Shown here: positions 55,119-63,970 of the stretch, in pieces
How the letters are laid out: each line of letters begins with the position of its first letter
How positions within the stretch are numbered: the stretch's first letter is position 1
NCBI GenBank assembly: GCA_014649555.1
Contig: BMTG01000001.1
Coordinates: 434,001-498,000, forward strand
Direction of reading: 5' to 3'
Source: Streptomyces globisporus
Lineage (GTDB): Bacteria; Actinomycetota; Actinomycetes; Streptomycetales; Streptomycetaceae
Length of the DNA: 64,000 nucleotides
Notes under the pieces: generated by a model
What the model saw: only the letters and a program-made list of their open reading frames with translations
What the model was told of the DNA's origin: nothing
Databases searched by the model: none
Translations under genes and position numbers: made by a program

Positions 55119-55266
55119 GCCGCGCTCCCGCCGGTCCGGGCACGGATCGCGGCGGCGGGCAGGGCCGCGCCTGCCGGGCAGCGCGGGAAGCAGGTCCGGG
55201 GTGTGCTGGTCACAGGAGGCTCCAAGGTTCGTGAGGGCGGTTCGCACCGGTCGCCGCTACGCTAAA

Positions 55267-55291
55267 ACCTGACGTCGGCGTCAGGTGCAAG
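55267..55291. promoter_or_regulatory. MerR-type operator/promoter between the nmrA-like gene and merR
   Basis: The dyad ACCTGACG-TCGG-CGTCAGGT (55267-55286) lies on the minus strand between a -35 TTGCAC and a -10 TTAGCG or TAGCGT with a 19-20-base spacer. This over-long spacer with a central dyad is the hallmark of MerR-activated promoters. It would drive the nmrA-like gene. Confidence 0.75.
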
Positions 55292-55321
55292 CGAGACGTG
55301 GAGTCGGGTCGGGAGGCCGGG

Positions 55322-55714
55322 ATGCGGATCGGAGAGGTCGCCGCGAAAGCGGGGGTCAGCGTCAGGGCGCTGCGCTACTACGAGGAGCAGGACCTGCTGC
55401 ACTCCACGCGGAACCGGGGCGGCCAGCGCCAGTACACGGCCGACGCCGTCGAGCGGGTCGGACTGATCCGGCGTCTCTACTCCGCGGGCCTGCCGAGCAG
55501 CATCGTCCGCGAAGTGCTGTCGTTCGCGGAGGCCGGCGGGGCATCACCGGAACTGGTGGGGCTGCTCACCGCCGAACGCGACCGCCTCGACCGGCAGATG
55601 ACGGATCTGCGGGACGCACGCGACCGGCTGCACGCCTGCATCGCCGAGGCACACCGTGACGGGGGACCGGAACGCCCCTCCGGCGACGGCAGCCCCCGCG
55701 ACGGGAGGAACTGA
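55322..55714 (+). CDS. MerR-family transcriptional regulator
   Basis: 130 aa. N-terminal winged helix MRIGEVAAKAGVSVRALRYY, EEQDLLHSTRNRGGQRQYT, then a dimerisation coil AERDRLDRQMTDLRDARDRL. No effector-binding cysteines or extra domain, so the signal is unknown. Start ATG 55322 after GGGAGG; an in-frame GTG at 55298 is less likely. Divergent from the nmrA-like gene, whose promoter carries its likely operator. Confidence 0.92.
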   Translation: MRIGEVAAKAGVSVRALRYYEEQDLLHSTRNRGGQRQYTADAVERVGLIRRLYSAGLPSSIVREVLSFAEAGGASPELVGLLTAERDRLDRQMTDLRDARDRLHACIAEAHRDGGPERPSGDGSPRDGRN

Positions 55715-55762
55715 GGAGCCGCCTCCGGCACGCGGCGGAGGAACACGCTCAGGGAGTACGGC

Positions 55763-55803
55763 AGAAGGGGTCCGGTCCGCGACACGCGGACCGGACCCCT
55801 TCT
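55763..55803. terminator. Convergent terminator
   Basis: AGAAGGGGTCCGGTCCGCG and its exact complement form a 19-bp perfect stem with a 3-base loop, between merR and the convergent moeZ. Confidence 0.85.
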
Positions 55804-55827
55804 CCCTGCAGCCGTACGGGACGGGTG

Positions 55828-57006
55828 CTAGTACACCGGCTTCTCGGGCTCGATCTGGTTGACCCAGCCGATCACGCCGCCGCCCACGTGCACCGCGTCG
55901 GCGAAGCCCGCGGACTTGAGGACCGCGAGGACCTCGGCGCTGCGGACACCGGTCTTGCAGTGCAGGACGATGCGCTTGTCCTGCGGGAGGTCCTGGAGGG
56001 CGGTACCCATGAGGAACTCGTTCTTCGGGATCAGCTTCGCGCCGGGGATCGAGACGATCTCGTACTCGTTCGGCTCGCGGACGTCGATGATCTCGATCTT
56101 CTCGTCGCCGTCGATCCACTCCTTGAGCTGCTTGGGAGTGATCGTCGCGCCGAGCGCCGCCTCCTGCGCCTCCTCGGACACGACGCCGCAGAAGGCCTCG
56201 TAGTCGATGAGCTCGGTGACGGTGGGGTTCTCGCCGCAGACCGCGCAGTCGGGGTCCTTGCGGACCTTGACCTGGCGGTACTGCATCTCCAGGGCGTCGT
56301 AGATCATCAGCCGGCCGACCAGCGGGTCGCCGACCCCGGCGAGCAGCTTGATGGCCTCGGTGACCTGGATGGAGCCGACCGACGCGCAGAGCACGCCCAG
56401 CACGCCGCCCTCGGCGCAGGAGGGGACCATGCCCGGCGGCGGGGGCTCCGGGTAGAGGCAGCGGTAGCAGGGGCCGTGCTCGGACCAGAACACGGAGGCC
56501 TGGCCGTCGAAGCGGTAGATCGAGCCCCACACGTACGGCTTGTTCAGCAGCACCGCGGCGTCGTTGACGAGATAGCGGGTGGCGAAGTTGTCCGTGCCGT
56601 CCACGATCAGGTCGTACTGCGCGAAGATCTCCATCACGTTCTCGGCTTCGAGCCGCTCTTCGTGAAGGACCACGTTGACGTACGGGTTGATGCCCAGCAC
56701 CGAGTCCTTGGCGGACTCCGCCTTGGAGCGGCCGATGTCGGACTGGCTGTGGATGATCTGGCGCTGCAGGTTCGACTCGTCGACCTCGTCGAACTCCACG
56801 ATGCCGAGCGTGCCGACACCGGCCGCCGCGAGATACATCAGGGCCGGCGAGCCGAGACCGCCGGCGCCGACACACAGCACCTTGGCGTTCTTCAGGCGCT
56901 TCTGTCCGTCCATCCCGACATCCGGGATGATCAGGTGGCGGGAGTACCTGCGGACCTCGTCGACGGTGAGCTCAGCAGCTGGCTCGACCAGGGGTGGCAG
57001 CGACAC
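55828..57006 (-). CDS. moeZ: MoeZ, adenylyltransferase/sulfurtransferase
   Basis: 392 aa. N-terminal E1-like domain: nucleotide loop CVGAGGLGSPALMYLAAAG (45-63), catalytic-type Cys197 in SCAEGGVLG, and zinc pairs C180/C183 and C254/C257. C-terminal rhodanese domain (about 295-392) with active Cys350 in HCKTGVRSAE. MoeZ activates the C-termini of sulfur-carrier proteins for molybdopterin, cysteine and thiamine routes. Start GTG 57006 after GAGG. A consensus SigR promoter lies just upstream, in line with the reported SigR control of moeB in S. coelicolor. Confidence 0.95.
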   Translation of the reverse strand: MSLPPLVEPAAELTVDEVRRYSRHLIIPDVGMDGQKRLKNAKVLCVGAGGLGSPALMYLAAAGVGTLGIVEFDEVDESNLQRQIIHSQSDIGRSKAESAKDSVLGINPYVNVVLHEERLEAENVMEIFAQYDLIVDGTDNFATRYLVNDAAVLLNKPYVWGSIYRFDGQASVFWSEHGPCYRCLYPEPPPPGMVPSCAEGGVLGVLCASVGSIQVTEAIKLLAGVGDPLVGRLMIYDALEMQYRQVKVRKDPDCAVCGENPTVTELIDYEAFCGVVSEEAQEAALGATITPKQLKEWIDGDEKIEIIDVREPNEYEIVSIPGAKLIPKNEFLMGTALQDLPQDKRIVLHCKTGVRSAEVLAVLKSAGFADAVHVGGGVIGWVNQIEPEKPVY

Positions 57007-57086
57007 AGGAACCTCAACAATGCAGGTGGTCGGATTCTACGTAGACCGGCCTCTTACGGTCGACTACGTACGGTTGTTCTCCTCGT

Positions 57087-57112
57087 AACACTGCCACGCC
57101 CCCTCTCATTCC
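57087..57112 (-). promoter_or_regulatory. SigR-dependent promoter of moeZ
   Basis: On the minus strand GGAAT (57112-57108) and GTT (57089-57087) are 18 bases apart, the exact SigR consensus. It begins inside the last codons of the preceding spherulin-4 gene, and transcription would start about 75 bases before the moeZ GTG. Confidence 0.88.
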
Positions 57113-57948
57113 GAGATACCGGGTCCGATCCGCGAGACGATTTCGTCCCAGTAACTGGGCAGCGCCGCGAATGGATCGCTTTGTCCGCTTCGGCCTTCCC
57201 GGTCGTTCCGGTCGTTCCGGTCGGTGAAGAAGATCGTCCCGGCGCCCTGCCAGCGGGCGACGCGCATGGCCTCCTCCAGGTGGGTGCGCGGGACCCCGTG
57301 GACGAAGTGGGCGAACCGCTCCGGCGGGTAGTCGGCCGTCCACTCGGCCACCTGGGACCAGCGGTAGTCGGTCCACGGCCCCTGGAAGGTGACCAGTTGG
57401 TCGGCGGCCTCCGCGTACCCGGGATGCGGATGGGTGCCGTGGCCCAGCACCAGGCGGCCCCCGCCGTCGGCGCTGTCGCTCTCCGCCAGCAGGGCGTGCA
57501 GGGTGCCGGTGAGCCGTCGGACTGCGGGCAGCCGGGCGCGGTCGGCGGGGCAGCGGGCGAGGTAGAAGCCGCCGATGCGGTACCAGTCGATGAAGGACCG
57601 GGCGTCCGCGATCAGCTCGTCGAAGGGCCGCTCGCCGTGGGCCAGGTCGAGGTGGCCGAGCAGCCGGCCGCCGGAGGCCCGGACGGTGTCGTCCGGGGCC
57701 TCGCCGTGCAGGGCGCGTTCGCGGGCGTTGCGCAGCCTGCCTGCCGCCTCCAGGCAGTGCGGGTCGGGCCGGGAGCCGGGGCCGTTCGCGATGTTGAGGA
57801 CGGCCCAGTGCAGCGGGGTGCCGGGGCGTGCCAGCTCGGCCCATTCGGCGGGGGCCAGCAGCGGGTGGGCGTAGCCGGGGACGCCGAAGCCGAGCTGCTC
57901 GCCGCCCGCGATCCGGCGGGCGTCGGCGGAGGCGGTCAGATGCGGCAC
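57106..57948 (-). CDS. Spherulation-specific family 4 protein
   Basis: 280 aa. Conserved family text GYAHPLLAPAEWAELARPGT, PLHWAVLNIANGPGSRPDP and FIDWYRIGGFYLARCPA identifies the spherulin-4 family, whose (beta/alpha)8 fold is linked to glycoside hydrolases such as GH114. No signal peptide is visible, so it appears cytoplasmic. Start ATG 57948 overlaps the end of the epimerase gene by 13 bases, so the two are translationally coupled. Its 3' end carries the moeZ promoter. Confidence 0.85.
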   Translation of the reverse strand: MPHLTASADARRIAGGEQLGFGVPGYAHPLLAPAEWAELARPGTPLHWAVLNIANGPGSRPDPHCLEAAGRLRNARERALHGEAPDDTVRASGGRLLGHLDLAHGERPFDELIADARSFIDWYRIGGFYLARCPADRARLPAVRRLTGTLHALLAESDSADGGGRLVLGHGTHPHPGYAEAADQLVTFQGPWTDYRWSQVAEWTADYPPERFAHFVHGVPRTHLEEAMRVARWQGAGTIFFTDRNDRNDREGRSGQSDPFAALPSYWDEIVSRIGPGISE

Positions 57949-58901
57949 GCCGCCTCCATCCAGATGTCCGCGAGGGACTCCTCCAGGTTGATCCGGGGAC
58001 GCCAGCCGAGCCGGTCGCGCGCGGTGCGGACGTCGGCCTGCTGCCAGGCGCCGCAGCCGTCCGGATACGGGGACGGGGTGGCGGAGAGGTGTTCCATGAC
58101 GGACTCGGCGGAGGTGCGCGGGGCCCCGATGGGCAGCCGCGGCGGGGGCGAGTCCAGCTCGTGGAGCGCGCCCGCGTACCCGGCGACGCGGGCGAGCACG
58201 GCGGCGGCGTCGCGGAGCCGGACCGCGCGCCCGGTGCCGATGTTGACGACGCCCTGGGCGGCGGAGAGCGAGGCGGCGTGGACGGCGCGCGCCACGTCCC
58301 GTACGTCGACGAAGTCCCGCTGCACGCCGAGCCCGCTGAGCTTGAGCTCGCCGTCACCCGCCTGCATGGCCCGGCGCATGGCCTCGGCGAGCCGGCCGAG
58401 CGGGGAGCCGGCCGGGGTGCCGGGGCCGACCGGCGAGAAGACCCGCAGGACCACGGCGTCGAGGCCGGAGCCGAGGACCAGTTCGGTGGCGGCGAGCTTG
58501 CTGACGCCGTACGGGCCGCCGGGGCGCGGGATCGCGTCCTCGGCGGTGGAGGACCCGGGCTGCGAGGGCCCGTACTCCGAGGCACAGCCGACCTGGACGA
58601 GCCGGGCCCCGCAGCCGCTGCGGCGCAGCGCCTCGCAGACGGTGGCGACGGCGACGGTGTTGTGCCGGGTGAGGTCCCGGGCGCCGCCGCGGGTGGCGCC
58701 CGCGCAGTTGACGACGACCCCGGGGTGGACGGCGTCCAGGAAGCGGGTGAGGGCCCCGGGGCTGCCGCCCGCGAGGTCGAACCGGACGTCGGCGTCGTCA
58801 CCGCGCCCGAGGGCCGTGAGGTGAACGGCGGGGTCGGCGAGGAGACGGTCGGCGACGAAGCGGCCGAGGAATCCGTTGGCTCCGAGCAGCAGCACCCTCA
58901 T
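57936..58901 (-). CDS. NAD-dependent sugar epimerase/dehydratase (extended SDR)
   Basis: 321 aa. Rossmann motif LLLGANGFLGRFVADRL (GANGFLG), the VVNCAGATRGGAR strand, the SEYGPSQPGSSTAEDAIPRP substrate loop and the catalytic GGPYGVSKLAATEL (YxxxK). It resembles UDP-sugar 4-epimerases/dTDP-sugar reductases. The start ATG 58901 follows GAGGCGG; the longer frame upstream is noise. It probably supplies or modifies the nucleotide sugar used by the glycosyltransferase upstream in the same locus. Confidence 0.9.
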   Translation of the reverse strand: MRVLLLGANGFLGRFVADRLLADPAVHLTALGRGDDADVRFDLAGGSPGALTRFLDAVHPGVVVNCAGATRGGARDLTRHNTVAVATVCEALRRSGCGARLVQVGCASEYGPSQPGSSTAEDAIPRPGGPYGVSKLAATELVLGSGLDAVVLRVFSPVGPGTPAGSPLGRLAEAMRRAMQAGDGELKLSGLGVQRDFVDVRDVARAVHAASLSAAQGVVNIGTGRAVRLRDAAAVLARVAGYAGALHELDSPPPRLPIGAPRTSAESVMEHLSATPSPYPDGCGAWQQADVRTARDRLGWRPRINLEESLADIWMEAACRI

Positions 58902-59077
58902 CGCGCACCGCCTCGGTGCCGACGGCTCACTGCCGGTGCGGGGGTCTGGGGGGTCATGGCGGGTTTCTCCTAGGTCAGTCAGTCGGTCGTACGGTGCCGG
59001 GCGGGACCCGCGGCGTCGGCTCCGCGGGAGTGGTGCGGGGTGGTGCGGTGGTACGTCGGTGGGGCGGCCCGGGTTCC

Positions 59078-60382
59078 TCAGGGCCGGGTGTGGGCGGAGG
59101 CCCGGGAGAGCGCGAGGGCGGCGTGCAGCAGCAGTCCGAGCGCCGCCCCGCCGCAGGCGAGGGCGGACACGGCTCCCGTCCCGCCTGCCGAGACGAGGGC
59201 GTCCACGGGTTGGGCGAGGGGTTCGAGGCCGGGGAGCCGGGCGGCGAGGACGAGGGCCGGGGCGGCAGCCTCGACGGCACAGGCGGCGGCGAGCGCGACG
59301 GTGCCCGGCTCGGGCAGCCCGTGGACGGCAAGCAGCCGGGCCACGAAGAACAGCACCCCGAGGGCGACGGCCGCCACGGTCACTCCTCCCCCGCCGAGGC
59401 CGAGGTCGGCCAGGTACAGCAAGGGCAGCAGCGCGGCGAGGAAGAGAAGGACGGCCGCCAGAAGCAGGGGGCGCACGCCCGCGCCGAACTCCTCCAGGGC
59501 GCGGCTGCCGGACAGTTTGCGGTGGGCGCGGACGGTGAAGAGGTGGGCGCACCAGGCGGCCGGGGCGATCGCGGCGGCGAGGCCGAGCAGCGGGGCGGGG
59601 CTGCCGTCCCACGGGCCGTCCGGGCCGCCGGTCATGACCTGGGCGAGCAGTTCCTCGCCGTACACCGCGTAGCTGAGCAGCCAGCAGCCGTACATCCCGG
59701 CGCGGCCCGCTCCCTCGGGGGCGCGCAACGGGCCGCGGCCCAGGCACGCCCGGAGCGCCAGGCAGGCGAGCAGCGCGCCGACGACGGTGACCAGGGCCCG
59801 CGTCCCGTCGCCGAGGACGCCCTCGGTGACCCGGAGCACCCCGGCGGTGGCGAGGCAGGCGGCCCCGGGGAGCAGGGCGAGGAGCGTCCAGGCGGCCCGC
59901 GCGTCGGTGTCGGGACCGGGGCCGGGGGGTCCGCCGGTGGCCAGATCGTGGGCCCGGGGCGGCATGCGGGCGTACAGCTCCTCGGCGAGGGCGAAGACGT
60001 CACGGTGGCGGTAGCGGGCGGCGGTGCGGTCGGTGAGGCCGTGGGCCTCCAGTCCGGCGGCGATCTCCAGCGGGTCCACGGCCCGTTCGCACAGGTCGCG
60101 GTGGTCGTGCAGCAGGGATTTCACCGGGTCGGCCGGACCCCGCCGGGCGGCGGCGCCCGACGCCCGGCGGGCCGAGGGGCGCGACGGGATCTCCGCGGGG
60201 CGTTCCGGGGCGGCTGCGGGGGTCGTCGCCGGGTCGTCCGGACGGGGCATCGGGGGGTCTCCGTGGTCGTGAAGCGTCGGGGCGTGGGGGGCTGAGGCAT
60301 CGAGGGCCGGGGCGTGGGGGGCCGGGCGGTGGAGGGTCTGGTTCCGGAAGGCCGGCCCGCCGTGGGCCGACTGGTCACGCAT
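59078..60382 (-). CDS. Multi-pass integral membrane protein of the glycosyltransferase locus
   Basis: 434 aa. A hydrophilic N-terminus of about 165 residues (Pro/Ala/Arg rich, then LLHDHRDLCERAVDPLEIAA) is followed by about eight membrane helices with very high Ala/Leu content (for example LLLAAVLLFLAALLPLLYLA). It is not recognised; topology alone would suit a polysaccharide export or polymerisation role. Start ATG 60382 overlaps the glycosyltransferase stop by 8 bases, so the two are coupled. A 176-base gap separates it from the epimerase gene; I see nothing distinct in that gap. Confidence 0.75.
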   Translation of the reverse strand: MRDQSAHGGPAFRNQTLHRPAPHAPALDASAPHAPTLHDHGDPPMPRPDDPATTPAAAPERPAEIPSRPSARRASGAAARRGPADPVKSLLHDHRDLCERAVDPLEIAAGLEAHGLTDRTAARYRHRDVFALAEELYARMPPRAHDLATGGPPGPGPDTDARAAWTLLALLPGAACLATAGVLRVTEGVLGDGTRALVTVVGALLACLALRACLGRGPLRAPEGAGRAGMYGCWLLSYAVYGEELLAQVMTGGPDGPWDGSPAPLLGLAAAIAPAAWCAHLFTVRAHRKLSGSRALEEFGAGVRPLLLAAVLLFLAALLPLLYLADLGLGGGGVTVAAVALGVLFFVARLLAVHGLPEPGTVALAAACAVEAAAPALVLAARLPGLEPLAQPVDALVSAGGTGAVSALACGGAALGLLLHAALALSRASAHTRP

Positions 60383-62261
60383 CGCCGTCCCCCGCCGGTC
60401 CCGCCGCGACCGCGCAGACACCCTCGGGCTCCGGCTCCCGCGCGTGCTCCGGCTCGGGCTCGCCGGGCCGGCCCGGCAGGCGGGCTCCGGCCGGAGCCGC
60501 CCAGCCGGGCACGACGGGGCGCTCCGGGTCCTCCGGTGGCGGGAGGTGGGAACCGGGCTGGGTCCAGTGGCCGAGGAGGTGGGCCTCCGGCGGGGTGGCG
60601 AACGGCAACGGGTCGCCGTGGGCGTCCACCGTGTCGGCCTCCCGGCGCACCGGGGTGTGCGACATCAGCTCCAGGTAAATGCCGCGAAATGCCGCGAGGT
60701 TCTGTTCGACGGTGAAGAGTTCGAGCGCGCGGGCCCGGGCGGCGGCGCCCAGCCGGGCCCGGCGCTCGGGGTCGCGCAGCAGCGCGACACAAGCGTCCGC
60801 GAGCGCCTTGGGGTTACGCGGGGGCACCACCAGACCGGTGCCGCCGATGACCTCGACGACGGCGCCCACGTCGGTGGAGACGGTGGCCCGGCCGCAGAAC
60901 ATGGCTTCGACGAGGCTGACCGGGAAGCCCTCGACGGTGCTGGAGAGGACGATCACACCGCCCGCCCCGTACGCCTCGGCGAGATCGGGGATCTCGGGGC
61001 CGCCGATCTCCTCGAAGGTGACCGGACTGCTGCCCTCGGCGTGGGCGCCGGTGGCCTCGTCCGGGAAGAGCTGGGCGGCCAGGGCCGTGCAGTGCGCGAG
61101 GTAGGTGGTGGCCTCGTCACCCTCCGCCGGGGCGCCGAAGATCCGCAGCCGGGCGTCGGGCCGGGCGCGGCGGACCTCGGCGAAGGCGTGGAGGAGGGCG
61201 ATCAGGTCCTTGGCGGGCTCGATCCGGCCGACCCAGACCAGCGTGTCGGGGCCGTCCGCCTCGGCGCCCTCGCCCGCCGCGCCGAGCCGTTCGGCGTCCT
61301 CGCCGACCGGGCCGAAGCGCTCCGCCGCCATGCCCGGGTAGACGGTGCGCTGCCGGGCGGGGTCGGCTCCGCAGCGCTGCTGCCAGCGGCGGACGTGGGT
61401 GTTGCCGGGGGTGACGAGCGCGGCCTGCCGGTAGATCTCGGTGGCGAGGCGGCCGTGGAACGCGGCGAGGAGGGCGCGTACGGGGGCTCCGTACGGGGTG
61501 CCGGACGCGGCGGCCAGGTAGTGCGCCCGCAGCGGTACGCCGTGCTCGGTGACCAGCAGCGGCACTCCGAAGAAGCGTTTGGCCAGGAGTCCCGGGAGGG
61601 CGGCCGCTCCGCCGGAGGCAGCATGGCAGAGATCGACCGCGCCGAGGCTCTCCTGGTCGTACCAGTCGAGCGAGAGCGGGCGCAGGGCTCGCTCCAGCTC
61701 GGCGGCGAAGGCGAGGTGGTCGGGGACGGTGGCGCTCCGCACGGTCCGGCCGGTGCCGTGGGCGCGGGTGGCCGCCTCCAGGATCCGCACGGTGGTCTCG
61801 GAGCGCAGGGCGAGATGGAGTCCGCCGCGCTCGCGGGCCAGCTCGGCCAGCCCGTAGAGCCCTGCGGTGAAGAGCTCGGCGCCGGGGCCCTCACCTGCTT
61901 CCGTCCCGGCCCGGTCGGGGGTGCAGACGGCGGTGGCGAGGGCGGTGAGGTGTTCGGTGAAACGCTTGCGGTCGCGCCGCCCGTAGGACTGCTCGCCGCC
62001 GGTCACCAGCCGGGCCAGCAGGCCGCGTTCGCCACTGCCGCGCAGGGTGCCGTCCTCGGGGGTCCACAGCGGTGCGGTGCGCACCCGGCTGACCTGGTAC
62101 GGCAGTTGGACCCAGCCCTGGGCCTCCTGATGGGCGGAGCGGCTCAGCGCGAACAGGTCGAACTCGTGCTGCGGCAGCCCGCGCACCAGTCGGTCGCACC
62201 AGAGTCTGGACTCACCGGTCGCATACGGATAACCACCGTCGGTGAGCAGTCCGATCCGCAC
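60375..62261 (-). CDS. PelF-like GT4 glycosyltransferase with DUF3492 N-terminus
   Basis: 628 aa. The N-terminal half is DUF3492 (MRIGLLTDGGYPYATGESRL; LLVTEHGVPLRAHYLAAASG; QAALVTPGNTHVRRWQQRCG) and the C-terminal half a GT-B retaining domain (LVWVGRIEPAKDLIALLHAF; VIVLSSTVEGFPVSLVEAMF). The Glu of the E-G-F-P-x-S-L-x-E motif is the catalytic-site type residue of GT4 enzymes. The domain order equals PelF, the transferase that builds the Pel galactosaminoglycan. A Pro/Glu-rich tail ends the protein. Coupled to the membrane protein downstream. Confidence 0.9.
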   Translation of the reverse strand: MRIGLLTDGGYPYATGESRLWCDRLVRGLPQHEFDLFALSRSAHQEAQGWVQLPYQVSRVRTAPLWTPEDGTLRGSGERGLLARLVTGGEQSYGRRDRKRFTEHLTALATAVCTPDRAGTEAGEGPGAELFTAGLYGLAELARERGGLHLALRSETTVRILEAATRAHGTGRTVRSATVPDHLAFAAELERALRPLSLDWYDQESLGAVDLCHAASGGAAALPGLLAKRFFGVPLLVTEHGVPLRAHYLAAASGTPYGAPVRALLAAFHGRLATEIYRQAALVTPGNTHVRRWQQRCGADPARQRTVYPGMAAERFGPVGEDAERLGAAGEGAEADGPDTLVWVGRIEPAKDLIALLHAFAEVRRARPDARLRIFGAPAEGDEATTYLAHCTALAAQLFPDEATGAHAEGSSPVTFEEIGGPEIPDLAEAYGAGGVIVLSSTVEGFPVSLVEAMFCGRATVSTDVGAVVEVIGGTGLVVPPRNPKALADACVALLRDPERRARLGAAARARALELFTVEQNLAAFRGIYLELMSHTPVRREADTVDAHGDPLPFATPPEAHLLGHWTQPGSHLPPPEDPERPVVPGWAAPAGARLPGRPGEPEPEHAREPEPEGVCAVAAGPAGDGDA

Positions 62262-62340
62262 GAGTACACCCCCGATCTCCCTTGTGGGCGGCCGCCGTTG
62301 AACCGGCGACTCACAGCGGGACGACCGTATGCGGATACGC

Positions 62341-62376
62341 CGGTGGCGCGACGGACGGTTGTCCGTCGCGCCACCG
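62341..62376 (-). terminator. Hairpin terminator between DUF3152 and the glycosyltransferase gene
   Basis: CGGTGGCGCGACGGAC (62341-62356) is an exact complement of 62361-62376 around the loop GGTT, a 16-bp perfect stem. The 233-base gap 62262-62494 otherwise shows nothing I can identify. Confidence 0.8.
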
Positions 62377-62494
62377 AAAGGGGTGAACCGTCGTAACTTT
62401 CCCGTGCCGGTCGCGTTCCGTCGCGATACGGCGGTCGGTTGTTACGGAGCGTCAGGCCCGGGCCAACTCCTGCCGGGTTGTCAGGCCTGGGAAA

Positions 62495-63970
62495 TCAACC
62501 CTTGGGATGCACCCAGGGGTTGGGCTTGCACTTGATGCCTTCGAGTTCGAGGGTCTTGGTCTGCTGCTGCATGACCGGGGCCAGGGCGCCGGGCGTGCGG
62601 CAGCTCACGTGGTTGTACCCGAGCCGGTGGCCGACCTCGTGGTTGATGAGCATCTGACGGTAGGGCAGCAGCTTGTCCGGGCCGAAGGTGGCTGCGCCCT
62701 GCGCCCAGCGATAGGCGTTGATCATGACGCGGTCGGTCGACGCGGAGTCGCAGGAGACGTTGTCGACCGTGGTGTCCAGACCGGACTTGGCACACCAGTC
62801 GCCGGTGGTCCCGGGGCTGGCGAGCGTGATCACGAAGTCCGGCTGCCCCGACGAGACGCGCTCGAAGGTCATCGCGCCGTTGTGCGCCCAGCTCCGGTCG
62901 TCGTTGAGCGTCTTCTGCACGGCTTCGGCGAACAGCCCGGCGTCGAGGCCGAGTCCCTTCTCCACATCGATCCGGTAGCGGTGCTTCTGCCCCTTGCCGG
63001 GGGCCTTCGCCAGACCGGGCACCGCCTCGAACTCACCGGTCGCCTTCAGGTCGGCGGCGAGCGGATACGGCTGCGCCATCTTGGCCGCGTACGAGAGGGG
63101 CTTGACCTCGGGCTTCCGCGCGGGCTGCTCCGGGGTCGGGCGGGCGTCGGAGCGGGAGGCCTCGTCGCCGAGGCCCTGCCGCTCCACCTCGGCGGCGCGC
63201 GCGGCCGCGGCACGGCCGCCGGAGTCCTCGGCGACCTGTCCGGCCACCACGACCGCGAGCACGGTGGTCACCGCGGCGGCGGCGATCCCGGTGAACGTCC
63301 GCCCCTTGGAGCCCCGGGGCGCGGCCCGTTCGTCGGGCTCCGCGGCCTCGGTGTCCTCCGGGCCGTCCGGGCTCCCGGCCGACGGTGCGGACGCGGTCCC
63401 GGGGGCCTCGGCTTCGAAGGCCTCCAGGAACTCCTGGCGCGGGCCCGGCACCGGCGGTCCGGCGGGCTGCTGCTGTGCGGCCCGGCCGTCCGCGGCGCGC
63501 TGGGCCGCCCGCTGGGCGGAGACCTGACGGGCCACGGCCTGCTGCCGGGCGGCGGCGTCATCGGATCCGAAGGGGCCGGCGGACCCGCCCGGCCCACCGG
63601 GATGCGGCCGGGCATCGCCCGGACGGCCGTCCGGGCCGGGGTACTGGTGGGGGGCGCCGGGTGATGCGGGTGCGCCGGACCTGGGCCCCTGGCCGTGGCG
63701 GGGCTGCGGCCCGGTGCTCCAGCTGCCGCCCCAGCCGCCGCCCTTCTCATGCTGTTCGGGGTGGCCGCCGCGCACCTGCGGGGCGTCGGGCGGGAACGGG
63801 CCCTGCCCGTCACCGGTCAGCGGGGAGAAGAGGTTGCGCCCGTCCGCGGTCGGTGCGGATGCGGTCCGCCTGCGGCGACCGCTGCCGGACGCGGCGCGCT
63901 CGCCGCCCGGCTCCGCCGCTGTCGCGTCCGGGCGGATCGCCCCGGAGCCCTTTCGACTGTGTCGTCCCAC
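62495..63970 (-). CDS. DUF3152 membrane-anchored putative zinc metalloprotease
   Basis: 491 aa. The first 220 residues are disordered (Pro/Gly/Ala/Arg, beginning MGRHSRKGSG). One membrane helix (FTGIAAAAVTTVLAVVVAGQ) follows, then an extracytoplasmic DUF3152 domain. Its metal motif HEVGHRLGYNH (HEVGH at 444-448, third His 454) and Cys pairs (WCAKSG, NVSCDS, SCRTPG, IKCKP) suggest a disulfide-braced zincin. No substrate is known. It is separated from the polysaccharide locus by a terminator hairpin. The 30 bases beyond its start to the window edge show no feature. Confidence 0.9.
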   Translation of the reverse strand: MGRHSRKGSGAIRPDATAAEPGGERAASGSGRRRRTASAPTADGRNLFSPLTGDGQGPFPPDAPQVRGGHPEQHEKGGGWGGSWSTGPQPRHGQGPRSGAPASPGAPHQYPGPDGRPGDARPHPGGPGGSAGPFGSDDAAARQQAVARQVSAQRAAQRAADGRAAQQQPAGPPVPGPRQEFLEAFEAEAPGTASAPSAGSPDGPEDTEAAEPDERAAPRGSKGRTFTGIAAAAVTTVLAVVVAGQVAEDSGGRAAAARAAEVERQGLGDEASRSDARPTPEQPARKPEVKPLSYAAKMAQPYPLAADLKATGEFEAVPGLAKAPGKGQKHRYRIDVEKGLGLDAGLFAEAVQKTLNDDRSWAHNGAMTFERVSSGQPDFVITLASPGTTGDWCAKSGLDTTVDNVSCDSASTDRVMINAYRWAQGAATFGPDKLLPYRQMLINHEVGHRLGYNHVSCRTPGALAPVMQQQTKTLELEGIKCKPNPWVHPKG

